The translations under genes and the position numbers were made by a program. A stretch of DNA of 64,000 bases from Marchantia polymorpha subsp. ruderalis. Lineage: Eukaryota; Streptophyta; Marchantiopsida; Marchantiales; Marchantiaceae. The notes under the pieces are model-generated. The model did not search any database. It saw nothing but the letters and a program-made list of their open reading frames with translations, and had not been told where the DNA came from. This document shows, piece by piece, positions 37,401 through 49,560 of the stretch (position 1 is its first letter; each line of letters opens with the position of its first letter). The stretch lies in contig AP031351.1 in the NCBI GenBank assembly GCA_037833965.1, forward strand, positions 27,168,501 through 27,232,500. The letters run 5' to 3'.

Positions 37401-39170
37401 ACGAGGACGCGTGATCGACAGCGGTAAATTTCTGCTCGTATCAATGATCGTATTCAGATCCACTAACTTCAGCTACAACTAGCAGAGAATATATTTCTGC
37501 ATGTTGTAGCCTACACTCAACTTTTTCTCGCTCTTAGAGTTATACATATACTACAAGCCTTCGACCTCTCCCACCGTCTTCATGCCTCTCGATTAATGAG
37601 TTTCATTGCTTGACTGTCTGCTTGGATCTCTTTCTCTGGCAAGGAGTGATGGTAGAACGAACAAAACTCACCGAGTCACCTTCGAAACGACAAAATGGGG
37701 TGGAGGATTCGGGACAGCTTCTTGGCCAGTAGATCATGCATCGTCCGCCTCCTCCTCCTCCTCCTTCTTCTTCATGGGCACGTACCCAACCTACTCTCAG
37801 ATGAAACAATGAGGGAGCAATCCAAGTGTTCGAATTTCTTCAAGCTAAAGTTGCCAGAATTTTTTTGGGCGTGCCAGCGATCAATGACCGAAAGTGTCAT
37901 ATTTACATTGGCAAAAGTGGCATCAAGCATCGGAGCTTTCGTTTGTTGTTGGAGAGTGATTTCTATTGTAAAGAGCGAGTTACAAGCCCCACGCACTTGG
38001 AGAAGCTCAAACTAGATTAGACAAATTCGTTTTGGAAATTGTACCGGAATATAACTGCTGTTCACTGCTAGCTATTGTTCACTGGCATGAATTGAAATAT
38101 TTTACTTCAATCAAAAAAAGGTCTGCATGTAAAACCTTGCTGTGGAGAATAATAGTCCAAGAGCTCTTGCTGTTGGATGATCATGCGACACAAACATGCG
38201 TATTCTGTTGAATCCTAGTTACTTTATCTTAGGCACGAAATTCAGCTCGTAGATATGGATTAACACACAGATGTGGTGTCTAGGTAGGCCATGATGTGGA
38301 AAGGGAAGGACATGTGGAGGGGCTGCTTAGCTTCTCCCCGCTGGATAACAAATCACGTTTGAACTTTTGGAGGATGGTGAAGGGCTCGAGTGTGAGTGAT
38401 GACGAGTCGAGTCAATGAGGTTCATACTTAAGCTTTCCGACAGTTGAGGAGCGGATTTCAAACTCAACAACTTCGATTTGTGACAACCCAAATCCGAAGA
38501 ATATAGGACGAGAGACTTGGAGGAAAAGTCAAAACAGAAGGTTTTGTTGGGGCTCCCAACGGAAGCGATGGAAGAGTATTGTCTTCCATTGGATACGAAC
38601 TCCATTGCTGATGGATTCTAATTCCCTCCTTGTACTTTACTTGTATTCCACATCTGTATTTTAGATGGATCGATGAGCCAACTGATTGATCGGTTGATTG
38701 TTCTCCTTAAGACCCAATCAAATCAGATAAACCAAAGCACCCATGGCAATTAGCCTTCGATATTCGGCCTTGGCAGTTAGTACCAGCTGTTGGTACCTTC
38801 TCCAACACTGGATGAATAAAAGCATGATGTTCCAAACTGTGCGAGGGTGCGAGAGAGAGCAAGAAGCAAGAAAGAAGACAAATGCAAGTTCACTATTGGT
38901 TTCATGGACTCGACTCCAGACTAGAATTGACTCGGTACTTCGGCAGGAAATAATGTTTTAAAATCTCGCAAGATTCTCGAAGAAGGAATGGGGTCCTGAA
39001 ACACCAAAAGGAGCTCACCTGTTGCTCCTCACAAGAATCAGATGAGTGACATCAGCACCCCCACATTGCTTTATGATTCAACTTCGCCGGGATAGAAAAG
39101 TATTTAGAAGGAGCCCAACTGGGCCAAGTTGAGCCGGGCGCTACACAAGGGCATGGCATGACATGAGGGG

Positions 39171-39205
39171 CAGCAGAAGCAGAAGCAGAAGCAGCAGCAG
39201 GCAGC
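39171..39205. repeat. (GCAGAA)n / (GCA)n microsatellite
   Basis: Alternating GCAGAA units passing into GCA units. Confidence 0.8.
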
Positions 39206-39542
39206 ATGAGAAGCAAAAAGGGAAACCGACCAGCAGAAGTCTAAGAAGATTCAACAACGTGACTTTATGGCTATGGAGATCCAACAGATATGGCAAGAAA
39301 GCGTAAGGACGCATATGCTGCTGGGTCGAGAAGAATATTCAATGCATGTAGGAACTCGGACCCGAGTGCATTGCGAGAACCGCTAGAAAATCCAAACTGC
39401 GAAGATGTATGGTACTGTTACACACCACAAATCAATCATGTGATTATCCCGATGAGATCATAGGAGATGAGACGGTGTGAGCTGCTCACGACCGTAGCAG
39501 AGCAGAGCAGACCAGAAGACAAAGAACGAAGGAAAGAAGGGA

Positions 39543-39587
39543 TGGAAGGAAGGGAAGGGAAGGGAAGGAAAGGAAAGGAAAGGAAGT
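39543..39587. repeat. (GGAAG)n / (GGAAA)n microsatellite
   Basis: A purine-only tract of GGAAG and GGAAA pentamers, about 45 bases long. Confidence 0.85.
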
Positions 39588-39960
39588 GAGGGAGGGATCG
39601 AGGGGGGCCTAGTATTTGGAGATTCCGAATCATGACAAGGAGAGAGACGAGGGCGAGAGTGACAGAGCGCGGCTCTGATAGGCAGGCGTAAACGCAGCCC
39701 ACTGGGAATTCGGAAAGATCACGCGAGGGGATTATTGTGAGCTTGTGGCACAAGGACCATCCAAACTCCCACGTTTCCGCTTTTGGACCGTTGAGGGAGG
39801 GCAAGGCAGCCATTGCGTTGCATTGCATCGCATTCTGGACGAATGTGAAACCGGATTAATCACCAAGTCTCATGCTCGTAGCGTCCCAGCGAGCGAGCAG
39901 ATTTGGCTCAGAGTTCAAACCCCACTCCCCAAAATGACAATGTGGTCAAAACGAGGGGGG

Positions 39961-39982
39961 AGCCAGCCAGCCAGCCAGCCAG
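39961..39982. repeat. (AGCC)n microsatellite
   Basis: Five AGCC tetramers in a row. A related GCTG/CCGG-rich word is frequent in the surrounding 2 kb. Confidence 0.85.
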
Positions 39983-41854
39983 ATGTGCACACACAATATT
40001 TAGTGTGGATAAATAAATAGCCCAACCGCGCGTCCATGAGAGCATGGAGAATGGAGCATGGAGCTGGTGGTGGTACGATGAGCAACCACCAAATCCTCCA
40101 AGTTGCCGTTGATCATTGATCCGAGACACGGAGCTCAAGGCAACAAGTGGACTCGACTATCGTAGGACTGGTTGCTGCTGTGGACTGGGATTGTAGACTG
40201 ACTGGATTCGGGACGAGGCGACAGGTGAACGAGGACATGGCAAGGCGGAAATGAAATGAGACGAGATGGGATTTGAAGTGGGGTGGATGACGAAGGGAGG
40301 GGATGGTGAGATTGGGCATTTGGAAAACTCTTGCTCTTCGTGCTCATGGTGGATCTTTTGCCAGCACAGGTCGAGTGAGTGCGAGGGTTGATATTGGGGT
40401 TGAAACAGGCACTACAGTGGCTCATTACTGCAGCAGTGCAGCTGCCATGTCCGAGTGAGTTACGAAGGGGGGAGGGAACATGGCGCGCGTGTAAGGGGAG
40501 AAAAGGGGAAGAAAAGGACAATGCAGACGATTGATGCTCTGGCTCCACATGGAGAAAGGAGGCCAATCTGACCAAATATAGTTCCTTCCTCGTGGGCTTT
40601 TTCCCCCTATAGTATTTCGTCCTTGCTTGCGTAACCACCTGGACTGGCCTGGCAGATGATCCCTCCCCTCGATGGCCAAATGTTGCCTCTGTTCGTTCAC
40701 TCACTCACTCACTCCTTCCCTCCCTCTCCCATGGAGTGAAATGTCCTACTCTCTGCACTCCTCTGCTCTGCACTGCACTGCACAGATCTCTGGACTGGCC
40801 CTCCCCCCTGCTCGCCTCGCTGTGCTGCTGTGAGTGACATTGGGCTGGGCTGGAATGGGAGGGATGGAGGGACGGAGGTAGGGTCGGAGGAGGTACAGCC
40901 TTATGGGGGTGCTGGTGGCAAAGACAGACAATATGACATCGAATGGAAGCTAGCAACAGCACATGCCACCAGCTTAACCCTGGGGCTGCCCTTCTCTTCC
41001 CACACTCTTCACGCCATTCTTCACTGATTATCCACCACGCCAAGAGGTGGTCGCTAATCACCAAGTCGCAGACAAAAAAGATGTTCCGAAGAAGATCCTC
41101 ACTTGCTCTCATCGGATTTGCTGTATAACTGCTCTTTCACTCTCCCTCTCTCGCTCGCTCGCCAAGACAGTCCTGCAGTTTCCCAGCACTTGCTCCTCAG
41201 AGAAGCGAAGGCGAAACAAGGGACGGGATGGAAGACGATGGCCAGACAGACAGACAGGCAGACTCTGCCAGCCAGCAAGCGAGCCAGCCGCTCTCTCCAT
41301 CACCAACGTGTACACAAGATCACCATGTGTCGTCCCTGCAAGTCCTCCCAAAACTCAGCGCATGTATATTTAACGAATTCTGTCCTTCCCAAATGGATCT
41401 TCAATGTTGATTGATTGATTTTACTCTTCGTATGGCCTCGGAAGCCTGGAAGATCTAGGCTGGACTGGACTGGGCTGGGATGGCATGGCATAGCCGGCTG
41501 CCTCGGCTCGGTGCCTGACTGGCTCCTTGGCTCGCTGGCCGGCCGGCCGGCTGGCTGTCTGGCTGCTGCTGTGCGTCCGTAGTCGTCTTTCTGGGTTTTG
41601 ATAGTATCAAAGCAGATGAGGTATAAGAAGGTGTGGGATGATGGCACTGGGTTCTTCCATTCCATGCTCTCTCTCTCGGCCTTGGCCGATTTCGTACTTT
41701 GGGGACTCGAGGCTGGCTCGCTGCCTGCCTGCCTCGGCAGAGCTGGGCTGGGCTGGCTTTCTGTCTTGGTCGTTAGGGCAGAAAGAATCACCAGATGGGA
41801 TGCATCATGTTGAGGCGAGTGTGAGGCACTCGCCGAGAGAGGAGCGAGCAGCAG

Positions 41855-41998
41855 AGGCAGGCAGGAAGGCAGGCAGGCAGAGAGGCACGCAGTGACGAAA
41901 TCATTCATACCTGGGGGTGTATGTTTTCCTGTCTCTTTCGCTCCAGCTTCCTTACGAAGTCGAATACACGGCGCTGGGGCTGGGGCTGGGGCTGGGGC
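41855..41998. repeat. GGCA tetramer run and (GGGGCT)n run
   Basis: GGCA/GGAAGGCA repeats at 41855-41880 and four GGGGCT hexamers at 41974-41998, separated by unique sequence. The hexamer G-runs could form a quadruplex on the plus strand. Confidence 0.75.
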
Positions 41999-43401
41999 GA
42001 GAGAGTACGACGGGACGAGAGAGGGAGGGGGAGACGACCCCGGGGGGACGACCCCATCATCACCCAACTACGATCGTAGTGGGTTGGGAAGTAGAATTGC
42101 TAGTGGTCGCCGTAGACGAGTGGTGGCGGCTAGCGATTCGCCTCCAGCAAGCACGCACTAACCTCATGGTGTGGTGAATCGAAAAAGCGCTGGCCAGTGC
42201 GCCACAGTGAATGCTGCCCCTGCCAGACACCCAGAATGGTACGACCGGAACGGGAAGACCCCCTCGGGTCAGTCGCTCGCTCGCTCGTTCCGTGGGGTCG
42301 AGCCGACGGCCAGGCCCATTTCGGCTCGCCATTGATGCGTGCGGCAGCCTCGACCCGAGTTAGGTTGGGCTCGCGGTGGCCGATTGGGCCGGGGCTTCGG
42401 GAGCGGCCGAGCCGGCATTAGAATCCATGTCCCGGCGAGTTGTACAAGAGGACGCGCAGAAAGAAAAATCATAAAGTAAGCAAAAGGCTTAAAAAAGCCG
42501 CGAGGTCCTCTGGCGCCATGAGAAGTTTCTTTCCAGGAGCCCCTGACCTCTCCTCGCCCTCGTGCTGCTGCTACCGACAACAAGACCATGGCGGGGAAGC
42601 TAAGCTGGACGAAACATCGTTAGATTTAAGCCGCGAGCCGATCTTTTTATCTTGTCCTCGACTAGAGTATCTGCGCGCCGCCAATGGCTGGACGGGTCGG
42701 GCGGAGGAGAAAGCCTCAATTCGATGCAAAAAGGTAAAAGGTCTGGGATTCCAAAACAATATCCCCAACAGTCAGGCTTCTCGTAGGAGGCCAAAGTTAG
42801 GGCAAGTGGAGTCAACCTGCACAGCTCTGCTCTGCTCTGCTCTGCTACTCTCTTCCCTCCGTCCGTCCGTCGCGTCCTCCTCCTCCTCCTCGCCGCCCTC
42901 CTCCATGTAACAACAAAGCAAAACACTATGCAGCAGCACAAACATCACTCGAACCTCGACAAATCTCAACCATCTGACAAGAGGGGACATGATATCAGGC
43001 TCGGAAAGTGGGCCAGCGAACCGGCGAACCAGCCAGCCAGCCCCGGCCACGGTTGGACAATATTCCATCTACACCAATTTCCATTTCGATAAGAAATAAT
43101 TTACATAGCTCGCTCTTCTTCTACTCGAGGAGCAGCATGTCGACAGCTGGCAGCCAGAGACTTCATGTAGCCTGCGAGCACTGAAAAGATTTTCCAAAGT
43201 TGTCCACTCGCAGCCCGGACCCTGATATGGCCAGGCGCAGCACAGCGTGCTGGCTATGAATCCAGTTCCATGAACTTCTTCTAACGACAAGACTGGAGGC
43301 TCGTTCCCGGTGGGTGTGGACGGACTTGCCCCCTCGAACCAACCCGCAGCAGTGCGCAGGCGGAGGGAGGCCTACCAACTCTAGTGCGAGGGAGAGTTCT
43401 G

Positions 43402-43425
43402 CCGCTGCTGCAGCTGCAGCAGCGG
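43402..43425. other. Perfect 24-bp palindrome
   Basis: CCGCTGCTGCAGCTGCAGCAGCGG is its own reverse complement. It lies about 60 bases past the hydrolase stop codon, so probably in its 3' UTR. In RNA it would form a GC-rich stem with little or no loop space; a role in 3' end formation is only a guess. Confidence 0.8.
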
Positions 43426-43483
43426 TCGCAGAACTGACCAAAAGCATCCTCACACTACGTTCCTTCTATTTCACATCACCTAC

Positions 43484-46400
43484 CTACAACTCATATTTTG
43501 GTTGCTCCGAAATTTGACTTCGGCTTTCGCTAACCCCTCCATTGCTGCTTATATCACTACTGAAAGTTGCTCCATGCCCGCTCCCACTCGCATGCTTGTC
43601 CAGATAGAGCTGCAAAACACGCCAGTACCGGTCCCCGCCTTTCAGCCAAGTGTCCATGTGCATGCCGTTGGGGAACTCGATCAGCTGTCGATCGGCGTTG
43701 AGTTGGGCAGCATCGTAAAGTCTACGCATGTGGCTGGGCGGAACCATCTCGTCTCTCAACCCGGATAAAAACAGTATTGGGTTTTCGATCTGAAACATGG
43801 AACGACACGGCATGTTAGATTGACCAAGCCTAGTGCTCAGATGCCGCAAAGAAGGGTGGACAGTGATACCCTGAGCGAACCATTGCTAATGCCGGGATCC
43901 AAAGTTCTCAGGAGAAACAAAGACAACCAAAGCACGAAGACCGGTTCTAGATTCAGCACTGAAGATACGGTAGGAATGCCGCTGTCGAAGTAAAGATATG
44001 ATAAAGGGCTATATATCTAAGGCATAGACACAAGAAACCCTCGTGAAAGAAACAGAAGAGGGAGGGGAGGACGGGGATCAGGACATCAAAATACCCGACC
44101 CCTGCTTGATTAATGCAAAGGGAAGAGATCAGACTATAGTAGATGTACATGAAGATGTAGTGAGATCGAGTAGGTAAACAAAGATGAGAACACTGCAAAA
44201 CACGTATCGAGTGATCCATCTTGGAACAACATTGCGCGGTGAGAATCCTTATCACACTCTTTATGAACCACACTGATATCTGTTACTGATGATTTCGTCT
44301 CTGGTTCAGATATAGGCATACTTACTTTGCTCACAATATCAATGGTGCTCCATGGAGACCTCACGAGAAAGTTCAGCATACGAAGACCGGGACTTCCTGT
44401 ACCTCCAATCACATACTTCAAGAGAGGTAGCATAACTCCCGCCATATCTAGCACGGACGTGAAAGTGTTCTCCAGAATAAGGGCAGAAATCTGCAGCAAC
44501 AAAAAAACATCAATTAATAGTATCCGAGATAGACGGATGAGTTGTACAGCTTTCACTTCTTCCAAAGGTAAATGGCGTCACAAAACTCTGACACACTTTT
44601 TTGACCTTGAGCCTGATCCTTTGACAATAAGCTTTGCGATACATCTTCCCCCAAACTAAGACATTATAATTTATCTGACTAATGGTCAATGATGGATACT
44701 AATATCCAGCATTAGTTGTATTATCAATTACTGAAAAAACCAGCTCCTACTGTAAAGAGCAACCTGCGAGGTATATAAAAGCAACGACGACTTTAAATTG
44801 TCAACAAGCCGTACAGGACGACGAACGAGATTACATTTCTAAACACAACGACGGAAAGGAAATTAGAGAGGGTTACTCCATGTCGTGATATTAAACACTC
44901 TCAAAATAGCATGACCATTCTCTGATACATTCCTGATGGGGTCGTGAGCGGGACTATCTGCTGTACTTTAAAGAACAACTGCAAAGATGATAGAGGTCGT
45001 AATCACGCTGATCCACAATCAAAGTGGAAGCAAGAGGTTGATGATGATACAAGTAAACATCGCAGCGTGCTTATAAAGGCGAGATGTAGGATACGGAACG
45101 GACAGATGGCCTAACAACAAATAATGTGCCCATTCTTTTGATTGAGCAGGAACGGGAAGGTAGCCAAGGCTCTGAGGACTATCAGGACAATGTGTGACAT
45201 TTCTATGTGAACGCACAATTATACATTATCATCTCACATATCGAGAGATAGTCTCACCCTTCAATATGCAATTCATTGACAAGTATCTCAATATTATTAT
45301 AAGTTGTGGGCTCAAATCCTATTGTGACACAAATTTCATAAAAAGTGTGTTTAGCTTCAAAAAAAGAACAAACAGCATCCAATACACAAAGTGAATCCAA
45401 GTCAAGAAGGATTTTGATTGTGTTCATTGGTCGTTGCTGAGGGGACCTACAGGCAATAATGATAGAAGTCCACAATGCAAGTCCTAATCACAAACATCAT
45501 AGATCTTAAGTAACATCAAGAAAGTCACTTTAGGGACTGCTGGAGCCCGTACGCACCTTGCCAGGGTTGTTGGCCACAAGTGCAGATCCTACAGCACCAC
45601 CCAGTGATCTTCCAAAGACAACGATTCTAGTTGGGTCAATGTCAGTCCTTTGTAACAAATGGTCCAAAGCTGCCTGCAAACACAATCATATCTCGTCAAT
45701 TATCATATCTCTGTCATGGTCTCGTAGAGGACGAAGAACATGGTCGTTAAATTGCTTCTCAGTCTCATTCTCATCTGACAGAAAAACACTGCAGGTTTAC
45801 TTAGAAATTTATTTTGATCACACTCTGCGGCAACATCCAATAGTCTAGATGTAAGCTGTCTAAGCACCAAAATCTGGGAACCCAGACATTGGAACCAATT
45901 ATGAGGAAGGAGAGAAACGAAGGATATGACGCTTCCTGAGAAAATACAGATAATCTATTGCCTTCAACATAAAGAACTTGAGTAACTTGAAGGAAGCAGA
46001 CATAAAATATGATTTTACAGACCAGTCTTCCGAAGTAGGTAAACAGGTGTGTCCCCATCCTCAAAGTAAATTGAACTACATCACATTCCATTCGAGAAAG
46101 AAGGTCATGATTTATGACTCATACCTGTGCATCCATCGTAAGACCATGTTGAGAAGGAAATCCATCACTGTCTCCATATCTGCAGATAGATTATCCGTGT
46201 GAGAGAGAATCACATTATCACCAAAGAACATTGGGAATATTCCTCCTATAAAGACAGGAGTACTAAACAAAATCAGAAATATATATCAAATGAACTAGAA
46301 TCAAGCAATCTGCTGGGGGTAAGACCAAATAAAACAAAATAGCGTCTCCTTCCAAGGACAGACAGAATCAGGGTTGTAATAATCTCACCCTCGATAGGAA

Positions 46401-48456
46401 AGCATGAAAACATTACAGTTCAGTCGCTGCAGCATTAAATTGACAAACTCCAAGCGATGTGCAATGTCTGATATCATCTTTATTAAGGTTTCCGGGGCAT
46501 AAGGGTACTGACAGAGATGCTCATATACATGAGGATTCATTCGACCATAATTATAGATTTATACTCCATACTGAAGCGAATACTTCAATAGCAATATCTC
46601 ATTCTCTACATTATCTCAAATTTTGACGTTCAATTGCGATTTGGTACTTCGATTGTAAACGGTGCAACTACATCAACTGACACTTGGCACAAACAAACAC
46701 TTGGCATGAACAGCTGGTGCATTTATGGCGAAGTTCTCAGAGCCCAGAAGAAGGAAAACCTTTGAAATTTGTTCCCCTTGTTCAGACTAAGAGAAATAGA
46801 ACACAACTAATATTCAACAGGAAGATGAAGCTGACTGGCACGACGCGACAACAACATATCAACACATGTAAATGAATCAAGACTATCGCCCTCCGTTAAG
46901 TAGGCAGGTAGTAGGATACTGCCAGCATTCTCTTGAAAGAATAAGATTGTAGGACCTGCATCAAAGACAAACAAAGACAAAAATACTTAAAGAAGAGGTT
47001 CACAAGCAAAACAGACAAACATAAGAATATGAAAGAAACAGGAGAACGCAGTATGATTAAATTGTGCCCATTGATATATGCAACGGACACAAAACTCGCC
47101 CGAAGAATGTCATCACTCTCACACAATATTATGACTGGACAATATTCACTAAAGAGCAAAGTGGTTAGTAGGATGTTTGGGACTTGAATCCTGGTTGCAC
47201 CATCGTACGTATGATGGTTCTGATCCTACTTGCAATCTTCATAATTGCCATCAATGTAGAAGAATGGTACGGTAATCAGGGACAAACAGTGCAATTGCTA
47301 GTGTAAGAAGACGAGGGATGGCATGATAGATCAGGACATTTTTCAAACAAAAAGCTCTCAGTCTACTCAGGAGGTCATTCTACTGGCTAAGATATTAGGA
47401 ATATTATATGCAGTACTAACTACATAATCTATCATTCGTCTTCACAAACCTAAAATTACCTATATTCGGTACTTGCCATCTACTTGCCCCAGCATTCTAC
47501 GAAACTTTTTCTATAGGACTTGTTCTTTACAATGAAGGTAGCAATCAAATGCAGAAAAAAGAAAGACAGAGCTGGGGATTGCTCACAATCTGCCATGAAA
47601 AGGAGCATATTTGCGTAGAAATCCACTTGATACGTACAAATAAGTTGGAAGATTACTTCGAAGTGGAAAAACAAGTCACACGCATGCGTGAAGAAACAAC
47701 ATACATCCATACAGCGATGATGACCTTCATTTTTATTTAAAATTGATACAAGGTCTCTAAGAATAATAAATGTGCAGATACTGACCTGATGTAAGAAAAT
47801 GGAATTCATCACTAACATTACCTCACAGCTGATCAAAACTTCAAAAAAGCGCGAGAGTGAAACTCACTTCACCCACATGGGCAAAAGACTCATCCACAAA
47901 TCTAATTATGTAAGTAACAGATTATGACTTATAACGAAAGGTAAGATCGGTGAATGCTTCAGCCATGGACAGTTCACCCTGGGTGACTAATATAGCTCAA
48001 AAGAAACAACTGAAAGTATAATCTGTAGAAGAACTGCGGAAACAAAACGAGGTTATGCGGATGATGAAATGAGTGAAAAGTGTTTTCAAGATAGACAACC
48101 GTACGTATCCCAATGTCTCAAAAATTCATTACAGCTCGTTTCTCGATCCCTCAGCACTTCATCGACAATTCCCATCTAAACTACAATTTCTGCTCAGCAA
48201 GCTAGATGAGCCACAAACCTTGAACAGCAGGCTGTAACTTGATGAACCAGCTATGCAATCGAACTCCGTCCTCGGCTGTGAGCCAGATATCCTCATACTT
48301 AAGACGAAGCCTAGCAGGAGTGATCTGATAACCCTTGGACATACCAGGAATTACCGGAACATAAACCAATTTCTCCTGCATAGTTACCAGTAATACCATA
48401 CAAGTAGCTAAAATCCCCCCGGCTCCATACAGGAGACCATTCAACCAGTTCACCAT
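43484..48456 (-). CDS. WAV2: Membrane-anchored alpha/beta hydrolase, WAV2/ABHD13 (Bem46) family (complete, 7 coding exons)
   Basis: A serine hydrolase of the Bem46 family. The Arabidopsis member WAV2 restrains root bending; its substrate is not known. The reconstructed protein has 331 residues (Arabidopsis about 308). It has an N-terminal membrane segment (about residues 5-25), then QEKLVYVPV, the oxyanion-region block FFQENAGN, the nucleophile elbow GRSLGG (Ser159), LRDEMVPP (Asp243) and NGMHMDTW (His274), so the catalytic triad is complete. Exons in transcript order: 48456-48219, 46955-46920, 46467-46389, 46179-46125, 45673-45557, 44490-44326, 43789-43484. All introns are GT-AG and frame is kept. 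Exon 2 has only 36 bases. Intron 1 is 1.26 kb. An in-frame stop upstream, near 48504, supports the ATG at 48456. The Ser/Gly-rich C-terminal tail is longer than in Arabidopsis. Nothing suggests it is broken. Confidence 0.93.
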
Positions 48457-49560
48457 CCTGACGCCCTCTGTGATTCCCACCAGCCACAACTCTGTGGCTA
48501 CGGTCCTTCGCTAGGATCTATCGTGCGTGATGCCGAACCTCTGCCAATTTTGATTTCCAAATCCTCGTTCAAGATCCATACACGCATCTGGCAATTTCCT
48601 TTCGTCGATCCACCTTCGGCTGATTAATCTTTCATTCTTAACCCGAAGTGCTTCCAGCTGTTGGATCGATCACTTCCACGTCCCTCTGGCGCAGGGCACC
48701 CGAGCTCTTCTCCTGCTCTCTAGCGGAGGACTCGGGACGATGCAGAACAGACGAAAGCAGCGAAGGGAGAGCAGAGAATTGATTAGGGTTTCGGTCAGGC
48801 CCCAACACCAACCCAAGTGCCACCATTCGAACGCAGAATCCTCCGGTTATCCATTCTAACCGCAGTACAAAAGCAAGTCGTCGTGGTTTTCTCCGGATAT
48901 TTACTCGACTCCAGAGATATGTTTCCCTCGACACCTCCGGTCAACTCGTTTCGTGTTCAAAGTCGCAGAGACCCTTTGCGCCAGCGCTGATGTCACCCTC
49001 AATCATCAATCCCAAGCAGTGTGGTGGACATTTATCAGCGGCGAATTTAATACAGATTAACAACCAGAATCAGAATAATAATTTCTTTCCCATCTGGGCC
49101 CCCCAAAGAGAAATCTGGGTTTTTAACTATTTGATCTGAAAATAAATATATATCGACCCCTAAATCTGCGGAGTTTCTCATGGAAGGTCCTTTTTGATAG
49201 GGCAGTCTTGCGACTTACTCTCCACTATTTTGGTAATATTCCCACCACTCTCTCAATATAACCAAGCCTGTTCCGCGCCCATATATTCGCGGAAAATAAC
49301 ATCGATATCAAGGATCGCGACGCAGAATAGAGGCGCGCTACTTTGACGACTTCTTAATTCCTCACGGGTTCTTTCCGAGTACGGAAGCGGCTGAAGTCGC
49401 CACAGTGCAGTATTCGACAAGGATATCTGGCAGCGGAGGGAGTCCGGTTTCTTGTACGAACTGACAGTATCGTCGTGTGACTGGTAGTACATTCGCCCGC
49501 CCATGAGATTTTGCAAGATGGCCCCACCCACGCGGGACCCACTGAGGCGCGGATCTTTCT
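48457..49560 (-). promoter_or_regulatory. 5' leader and promoter region of the hydrolase gene
   Basis: No protein homology is seen between the start codon and about 49,560. The minus-strand frame at 48638-48934 is arginine-rich and unmatched, so probably leader sequence. A telo-box (AAACCCTAATC on the minus strand, at about 48781-48791), often found in plant leaders, lies 330 bases upstream of the ATG. An AT-rich stretch with TATATATTTATT on the minus strand near 49141-49152 could hold the TATA box. The transcription start is not determined. Confidence 0.4.

Larger units (their letters stand above)
28901..43100. other. Long gene-poor region rich in simple repeats
   Basis: About 14 kb without any exon that I can match to a protein family. 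The longest frames (28900-29427 plus, 29424-30062 minus, 31331-32035 plus, 41300-42067 minus) are either low-complexity or show no family motifs, and they overlap frames on the other strand. Composition is mixed to GC-rich. Microsatellites are frequent, especially at 39,170-42,000. A non-coding transcript is possible but nothing shows one. Confidence 0.5.

Noticed and set aside
41300-42067. A 255-codon minus-strand frame rich in Pro, Ala and Ser
   Set aside because: It is generated by simple repeats such as GGGGCT and GGCA units and matches no family.
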